From positions 1 through 8,054 of the forward strand of contig JAFCEK010000038.1 in assembly GCA_017609225.1 (NCBI GenBank): 8,054 nucleotides of DNA. The letters are read 5' to 3'. The number at the start of each line of letters is the position of its first letter. The stretch's first letter is position 1. A model generated the notes under the pieces. That model was not told the origin of the DNA. It ran no database searches and saw nothing but the letters and a program-made list of their open reading frames with translations. This document shows positions 3,717 to 8,054 of the stretch, piece by piece. The DNA is from Candidatus Aenigmatarchaeota archaeon (lineage in GTDB: Archaea; Aenigmatarchaeota; Aenigmatarchaeia; QMZP01). The position numbers were made by a program, and so were the translations under genes.

Positions 3717-4463
3717 ATGTCTGTATGGCTTTACTCCATGGGAAGCGTATTTATTGTAAGCCTTATATCACTTGTGGGCATAGCAACCATATCCATCAGG
3801 ATGGAGAGCCTGCAGAAGATTCTTCTTCTCCTTGTTAGCTTTGCAGCAGGCGGGCTTTTAGGCGGGGCATTTATCCACCTGATACCTGAAGCCTTTGAGG
3901 AATTCGGGTTTGGCGCAAACATATCGCTTTATGTTCTTGCAGGAGTGGTTGCATTCTTTATCCTGGAGAAGATAATACACTGGAGGCACTGCCATGTGCC
4001 AACAAGCAGGCAGCATCCACATCCTCTTGCCCTCATGAACCTGCTGGGTGATGGTGTCCATAACTTCATTGACGGCCTTATTATAGGAGCCAGCTATCTT
4101 GCAGGCATACAGCTTGGCATAGTCACCACAATAGCTGTGATACTGCATGAAATACCCCAGGAAATAGGCGATTTCGGCGTGCTTGTGTACGGCGGCTTCA
4201 GCAGAAAGAAGGCGCTTTTACTCAATTTCCTTACAGCCCTTACTGCTGTTCTTGGCACTGTTTTGGTGCTTCTGCTCGGAAACATTGAAGGCATGGCGAA
4301 CTTTCTTGTTCCCTTTGCAGCAGGGGGATTCATATACATAGCGGGCTCTGATCTCATACCAGAGCTGAACAAAAGATGTTTTGTTTTCAAAAATTCAGTT
4401 ACACAGCTTGTGATGCTGGTTCTGGGCATGGCTGTGATGTATTCGCTTACACTTCTGGGATAA
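3717..4463 (+). CDS. ZIP family divalent metal transporter
   Basis: This 248-residue membrane protein most likely imports Zn2+ or related divalent ions. Eight hydrophobic segments are discernible. The family hallmarks are present: HNFIDGLIIGAS (from His115) in the fourth segment and HEIPQEIGDFG (from His144) in the fifth, which together form the metal pathway. FIHLIPEAF (about 52-60) and SDLIPEL (about 211-217) are further conserved ZIP motifs. Between segments three and four lies a His-rich loop (HWRHCHVPTSRQHPHP), a likely metal-sensing or metal-delivering site. Gln148 occupies the position that is a second His in HEIPHE-type ZIPs, a variation that may tune selectivity. ATG 3717 is chosen; an in-frame GTG at 3708 adds three residues and fits a leaderless mRNA. 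Probably monocistronic. Metal specificity is not decidable from sequence. Confidence 0.93.
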   Translation: MSVWLYSMGSVFIVSLISLVGIATISIRMESLQKILLLLVSFAAGGLLGGAFIHLIPEAFEEFGFGANISLYVLAGVVAFFILEKIIHWRHCHVPTSRQHPHPLALMNLLGDGVHNFIDGLIIGASYLAGIQLGIVTTIAVILHEIPQEIGDFGVLVYGGFSRKKALLLNFLTALTAVLGTVLVLLLGNIEGMANFLVPFAAGGFIYIAGSDLIPELNKRCFVFKNSVTQLVMLVLGMAVMYSLTLLG

Positions 4464-4481
4464 ACCAGTGCATCCAAAGGG

Positions 4482-4489
4482 TTTAAATT
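4482..4489 (+). promoter_or_regulatory. TATA-like box, leaderless promoter for the gene at 4512
   Basis: TTTAAATT is centred about 26 bp before the ATG at 4512 and no Shine-Dalgarno is present, as expected for a leaderless archaeal transcript. This supports ATG 4512 over the in-frame TTG at 4506. Confidence 0.5.
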
Positions 4490-4511
4490 TCTTTCTGCTA
4501 TTTGTTTGTTT

Positions 4512-4841
4512 ATGGTATATGCTGTTATTGGGTTTGAAAACGGAAAAAATCAATACAGTACAGGGTTTGTGGACTGTTTAAATAGCCAGAATGCCCTGCA
4601 TAATATCCAGCGCATTGAGATTGGATGCCCTGATGATGTTGATGTCTGGTTATGTAAAAGAAACAGCAGGATAAATAATATTATTAAAAGTATGATAAAA
4701 CCGGGAAGGCAGTACTCTCTGGTAATAGGAGAGGTTACTGATGGCAGGGTTTTACTGGAAATTGAAGATTCATCAAATACAGCTTCTGATTATCATGACC
4801 TGTGTTTTTTAAAGTTTTCAACCCATAATCCCATTCATTAG
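4512..4841 (+). CDS. Hypothetical protein (109 aa)
   Basis: I do not recognise this 109-residue, probably cytosolic protein. It opens with a beta strand (VYAVIGFENG), then YSTGFVDCLNSQNALHNIQRI, a strand-helix pattern with an 'alanine after a Ser/Asn cap' helix start. A second strand pair (RQYSLVIGEV, GRVLLEIED) precedes an unstructured end. The three Cys residues do not form a metal-binding pattern. The opening strand-helix unit loosely resembles that of the next gene (ASSPEQALSTVLINI), which raises the possibility that they share a small alpha/beta domain. It has its own predicted leaderless promoter and is separated by 67 bp from the next gene. Slightly higher A/T content than its neighbours is the only compositional oddity. 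Confidence 0.65.
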   Translation: MVYAVIGFENGKNQYSTGFVDCLNSQNALHNIQRIEIGCPDDVDVWLCKRNSRINNIIKSMIKPGRQYSLVIGEVTDGRVLLEIEDSSNTASDYHDLCFLKFSTHNPIH

Positions 4842-4866
4842 TTCATGAATTCATAGAGCCAAAACC

Positions 4867-4901
4867 TTTATAAACCCTTAAATGTCACTATTATATAGTG
4901 A
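4867..4901 (+). promoter_or_regulatory. Promoter with operator-like palindrome for the gene at 4909
   Basis: TTTATAAA at 4867-4874 is a good TATA box, placing transcription near 4897. A perfect 7-bp inverted repeat, TCACTAT-TAT-ATAGTGA (4885-4901), covers that start and includes a second TATA-like element (ATTATATA 4890-4897). A dimeric regulator bound there would block initiation. The second box would suit a leaderless start at the alternative ATG 4921. Confidence 0.45.
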
Positions 4902-4908
4902 ATATTAA

Positions 4909-5598
4909 ATGGGGTTAAGTATGGGCAGAGTATCTGAATTAACAAGGTATAGAATTAAGCTTTTTTTAGTTCCAGAACTTGGAAGATATACAGAACCGGG
5001 AACACCAGAAACCGCTATTATAACAGCCAGCAGTCCTGAACAGGCGCTCTCAACGGTTCTTATCAACATACTGGGAGTTCCCAAGTATGTATATACCAAG
5101 TGCAGGGATGATGGGCTGATAGATGATATTGTGAAACCTGAAAAAACATTTGACCCAAAGGACCTTTATGTTGATTTTCTTACACAGCACTATCTTAACA
5201 GGGACCTTGGCAACAGAAGGGCTTTCAAGCCCGAGGAAATTGAAAGTTTCTATAAAAGACACAGGATTTCCGGAAAGCCGGGGAGCAAAAAAACCAGGAG
5301 CCAGATAAAGAAAGACCTCAGACAGAGATTAAGCCATTACAAATTAAGAGTGCTGAGATATATTATTGAAAGAGAAAATCTTCAGGAAAAATTTGAGGCA
5401 TACAAACAAAAAGTAAGAGGAGAAAAACCCGAAGATGGAATAGAACTTATTGGAGATGCAGGGCCAATGCAGCCAGCACCCGCTCCTGCAGATGAAGGCC
5501 CGTTTCAGGATCACAAGCCAAGAATGAGGCCAAACAGATGGAGAAATGCAAGGAGACCAAGAAAACAAACACCCGCAGGCCAGCTTTTGCTTTTTTAA
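4909..5598 (+). CDS. Hypothetical basic protein with C-terminal GQLLLF (229 aa)
   Basis: No family is recognised. Three parts are visible. Residues about 13-65 look like a compact alpha/beta domain (RYRIKLFLVPEL, then TAIITASSPEQALSTVLINI). Residues about 108-170 are highly charged and helical (FKPEEIESFYKRHRI, KKTRSQIKKDLRQRLSHYKL), consistent with nucleic-acid binding or a coiled coil. Residues about 180-223 are a Pro/Ala-rich then Arg-rich linker (PMQPAPAPADEG, RMRPNRWRNARRPRK). The protein ends in GQLLLF, resembling clamp-binding peptides of the QLxLF type. A link to DNA replication or repair is therefore conceivable but speculative. The start may be ATG 4909 or ATG 4921; both are preceded by TATA-like boxes. 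No membrane segment is present. Confidence 0.75.
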   Translation: MGLSMGRVSELTRYRIKLFLVPELGRYTEPGTPETAIITASSPEQALSTVLINILGVPKYVYTKCRDDGLIDDIVKPEKTFDPKDLYVDFLTQHYLNRDLGNRRAFKPEEIESFYKRHRISGKPGSKKTRSQIKKDLRQRLSHYKLRVLRYIIERENLQEKFEAYKQKVRGEKPEDGIELIGDAGPMQPAPAPADEGPFQDHKPRMRPNRWRNARRPRKQTPAGQLLLF

Positions 5599-5600
5599 TC

Positions 5601-5608
5601 TATTTAAA
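5601..5608 (+). promoter_or_regulatory. TATA-like box, leaderless promoter for the UPF0182 gene
   Basis: TATTTAAA is centred about 26 bp before the ATG at 5630 and begins three bases after the preceding stop codon. No Shine-Dalgarno is present, so a leaderless transcript independent of the upstream gene is likely. Confidence 0.5.
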
Positions 5609-5629
5609 CCCTGAATACAAGAAACCACT

Positions 5630-8054
5630 ATGGGAAAAATCAGGGGGCTTGTTACTGCAGTTATTGTGTTTCTCTTAGTTCTGGTTCCGGTAATGTTCAA
5701 TATTTTCGCGGAGCTTTACTGGTTCCAGTCGGTTGGATATGAGTCTGTTTACCTGACCATGCTGCTAACCAGCATATGGGTTGGAGCGCTGTTTTTTGCT
5801 GTGTTTCTTGCATTCAGCATGCTTAATATCAGGATTGCAAAAAGGATTTCCCTTGGAAAGGGGAAAAAGAAAACAAAAGCCCAGGACAGCTTTTTCTGGA
5901 TTATTGCATTTATTGTTTCCCTTGTTGCAGGCATTGCCTCAGCGAACTGGCAGGCAGTTCTCATGTTTCTGAATCCAACAAGCTTTGGCGCTGCTGACCC
6001 TGTCTTCGGGCTGGATATAGGATTCTATGTGTTCAGCCTTCCGTTTTACCAGCTTCTGGTTAATTTTTTCCTTGCGCTTTTCATATTCAGCCTGATATTC
6101 AGCTTCATTGCCTACATCTTATATCCCCTGAAAAGAATAGCTGTGGAGGAAGCAGAAGAAATTGAGTCCAGGGCAGCATATGGCATTGATTTCTCCGCCA
6201 TGCAGAAAAAAATCATACCCCATATAAGCGTGCTGCTTGCACTGGTTTTCTTCACAATAAGCCTTGCCCTTAATCTTGCCCAGTACAGTGTGCTTTTCTC
6301 ATACAATGGGGTTGTTCATGGCGCAGGCTATGTTGAGATAAACATAATGCTTCCAGTGATTATGATTCTTGCAGCTATATCAGTTGTTATAGGCATTCTG
6401 TTCCTTGTTAACATAAGGGCAAGGAAATGGAGGATTATCAGGGACTCGGTTATTGTGTTTGTGGTTATTGCTGTTCTTGGCATAGCAGCAATGGGAATTG
6501 TCCAGTCGCTTGTTGTGAAGCCGGATGAATTCAATCTCCAGAGCCCCTACATACAGAGAAACATAAACAGCACGCTTGCAGCATACAAGCTGGAATCAAT
6601 GGACAGCATGATATTCCCTATTTCATACAATCTCACAAAGGAGGATATACAGAAAAACAATGAAACAATAAGCAATATCAGGTTATGGGACTGGAGGCCA
6701 CTTATGTCCACATACAACCAGCTCCAGCTGTTCAGGACATACTATGATTTTTATGATGTGGATATTGACAGATACAGGCTGGACGGGGAGTACAAGCAGG
6801 TCATGGTTTCAAGCAGGGAGCTTAATGTTGACAACCTTCCCGGGCAGGCAAGAACATGGGTGAACAGGCATCTTGTCTATACCCATGGATACGGGCTGGT
6901 TATGAACCCTGTGGACAGGGTTTCTGAGGAAGGCCTGCCCGAATTCTACATAAAGGACATACCACCCGAATCAGATTATCCCGCACTGGATATAGAAAGG
7001 CCTGAAATATACTATGGGCAGGAAAGCACGCAGTATGCAATAGTCAATACAAACACAGACGAGCTGGACTATCCAAGCGGTGACAGGAACATATACACAA
7101 AATACGCAGGACCCAGCGGCATACAGCTTGACTTATGGAAAAAACTCATCTATGCAGTGAAATTCAGGAGCGTTGAGCTGCTTTTCTCAAACTCCATAAC
7201 CCCTGAAAGCAGGCTTCTGATGTACAGGGACATAAAAACAAGAACAGGAACCATTGCCCCCTTCCTTGCATTTGACCCTGACAGCTACATAGTGGTTTCT
7301 GGAGGAAGGCTTTACTGGATCAGTGATTCCTTCACAGCCACAAACATGTATCCCTATTCAGAGCCTTCCGAGAACTATATGTTCAACTATATCAGAAACT
7401 CTGTGAAGATTGTTACAGATGCATACACAGGAGAGGTTAATTTTTATGTTATTGAGCCTGAGGATCCCATAATACAGACATACATGAAGATATTTCCCGG
7501 ACTGTTCAGAAACTTCCAGGAGATGCCTGAGGATTTGAAATCGCATATAAGATATCCTGAAAGCTTCTTCAATCTCCAGGCAGAGAAATATGCCACCTAT
7601 CACATGAAAGACCCGAGGGTTTTCTATAACAAAGAGGACCTCTGGGTTGTTCCTGATGAGATATACAGGGGAAGCAGGCAGAAGATGAGCGCATATTATA
7701 TCATAATGAAGCTTCCAGAAAAAGAGAAGGAGGAATTCATACTTATGATTCCATTCACGCCAAGAGGCAAGGAAAACATGGTTGGCTGGATGGCTGCAAG
7801 ATGTGATTTCCCTGATTACGGGAAGCTTATTGTTTACCAGTTCTCAAAGCAGGAGCTTACATACGGGCCAATGCAGATAGAGGCAAGGATTGACCAGGAC
7901 ACTGAAATATCCCAGCTGATAACCCTCTGGAGCCAAGCAGGCTCCAGCGTGATAAGAGGCAACACGCTTGTTATCCCTGTTGAAAACTCAATAATATATG
8001 TGGAGCCCCTGTATCTTGAAGCAACAGAAAAGGGGACATTACCCGAGCTGAAGA
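5630..8054 (+). CDS. UPF0182 family integral membrane protein (3' end beyond window)
   Basis: An open frame of 808 codons runs off the right edge without a stop. It matches the UPF0182/COG1615 family throughout: LYWFQSVGY near residue 30, the NPTSFGAADPVFGLDIGFYV segment (from 115), then NPVDRVSEEGLPEFYIKDIP, RPEIYYGQEST, APFLAFDPDSYIVVSGGRLY, NYIRNSVKIV-like FNYIRNSVKIVTDAY, ILMIPFTPRGKENMVGWMAA, GPMQIEARIDQDTEISQLI and VIPVENSIIYVEPLYLEA. About seven hydrophobic segments lie in the first 295 residues, followed by a large soluble region that is probably outside the membrane. Members are usually about 900-1000 residues, so some 100-200 are missing to the right of the window. The biochemical role of the family is not established. 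It has its own predicted promoter, so it is probably an independent unit. No frameshift or internal stop is seen. Confidence 0.95.
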   Translation, partial: MGKIRGLVTAVIVFLLVLVPVMFNIFAELYWFQSVGYESVYLTMLLTSIWVGALFFAVFLAFSMLNIRIAKRISLGKGKKKTKAQDSFFWIIAFIVSLVAGIASANWQAVLMFLNPTSFGAADPVFGLDIGFYVFSLPFYQLLVNFFLALFIFSLIFSFIAYILYPLKRIAVEEAEEIESRAAYGIDFSAMQKKIIPHISVLLALVFFTISLALNLAQYSVLFSYNGVVHGAGYVEINIMLPVIMILAAISVVIGILFLVNIRARKWRIIRDSVIVFVVIAVLGIAAMGIVQSLVVKPDEFNLQSPYIQRNINSTLAAYKLESMDSMIFPISYNLTKEDIQKNNETISNIRLWDWRPLMSTYNQLQLFRTYYDFYDVDIDRYRLDGEYKQVMVSSRELNVDNLPGQARTWVNRHLVYTHGYGLVMNPVDRVSEEGLPEFYIKDIPPESDYPALDIERPEIYYGQESTQYAIVNTNTDELDYPSGDRNIYTKYAGPSGIQLDLWKKLIYAVKFRSVELLFSNSITPESRLLMYRDIKTRTGTIAPFLAFDPDSYIVVSGGRLYWISDSFTATNMYPYSEPSENYMFNYIRNSVKIVTDAYTGEVNFYVIEPEDPIIQTYMKIFPGLFRNFQEMPEDLKSHIRYPESFFNLQAEKYATYHMKDPRVFYNKEDLWVVPDEIYRGSRQKMSAYYIIMKLPEKEKEEFILMIPFTPRGKENMVGWMAARCDFPDYGKLIVYQFSKQELTYGPMQIEARIDQDTEISQLITLWSQAGSSVIRGNTLVIPVENSIIYVEPLYLEATEKGTLPELK

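Noticed and set aside
3563..3838. A 91-residue + strand ORF overlapping the start of the ZIP gene
   Set aside because: It begins inside the hairpin, overlaps the well-supported ZIP reading frame and has no recognisable domain; it is a shadow of the real gene.
4845..4854. ATGAATTCAT palindrome just after the gene at 4512
   Set aside because: Ten A/T-rich palindromic bases without loop or T-run are expected by chance in DNA of this composition.

Overview
The window looks archaeal, probably from a small-genome (DPANN-like) lineage; the lineage is an inference. The signs are TATA-like boxes centred about 25-27 bp upstream of several start codons (idi, the gene at 4512, the UPF0182 gene, possibly the ZIP gene), which suggests leaderless transcripts. 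Codon use is rich in ATA, AGG and AGA, and the small regulator is an archaeal-style winged helix. All convincing genes are on the + strand.

Layout. 1-176 is an almost pure A/T tract followed by a promoter region. 211-1943 holds a winged-helix regulator, a 51-residue small protein, a type 1 isopentenyl-diphosphate isomerase (idi) and a HIT-family nucleotide hydrolase or transferase; idi and HIT are contiguous. 1944-2205 is non-coding, with two strong palindromes and a promoter. 2206-2962 is a two-gene cassette: an unknown 86-residue protein overlapping a 179-residue tyrosine recombinase that has a complete catalytic domain but no N-terminal core-binding domain. 2963-3339 is non-coding and centred on a 153-nt G-free A/T tract. 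Then come a 55-residue single-pass membrane protein (3340-3507), a nested hairpin (3530-3587), a ZIP metal transporter (3717-4463), two unrecognised genes (4512-4841 and 4909-5598, the latter ending in a clamp-binding-like GQLLLF) and a large UPF0182 membrane protein that runs off the right edge.

The most unusual signal is a 24-bp interspersed motif present five times (177, 1933, 2172, 2964, 3174). Each copy is GTGAG, nine variable bases, then an invariant GAAATTTGAC. Its ends form an imperfect inverted repeat (9-bp arms around a 6-bp variable centre), the architecture of tyrosine-recombinase crossover sites. The copies cut the left 3.2 kb into discrete modules: gene block, hairpin/promoter module, recombinase cassette and A/T module. 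They are oriented + + - - +, so the recombinase cassette lies between direct copies, and the two non-coding modules each lie between inverted copies. Three copies (1, 3 and 5) sit where transcription from an adjacent TATA-like box would begin. My leading hypothesis is a small archaeal site-specific recombination system, comparable in logic to Xer/pdif modules or FimB/FimE switches, that shuffles or inverts promoter-bearing modules. This is inferred from sequence layout only; a dispersed operator or an inert repeat family is the main alternative.

The right half (from about 3.3 kb) looks like ordinary chromosome: short transcription units for metal transport, unknown cytosolic proteins and a conserved membrane protein.
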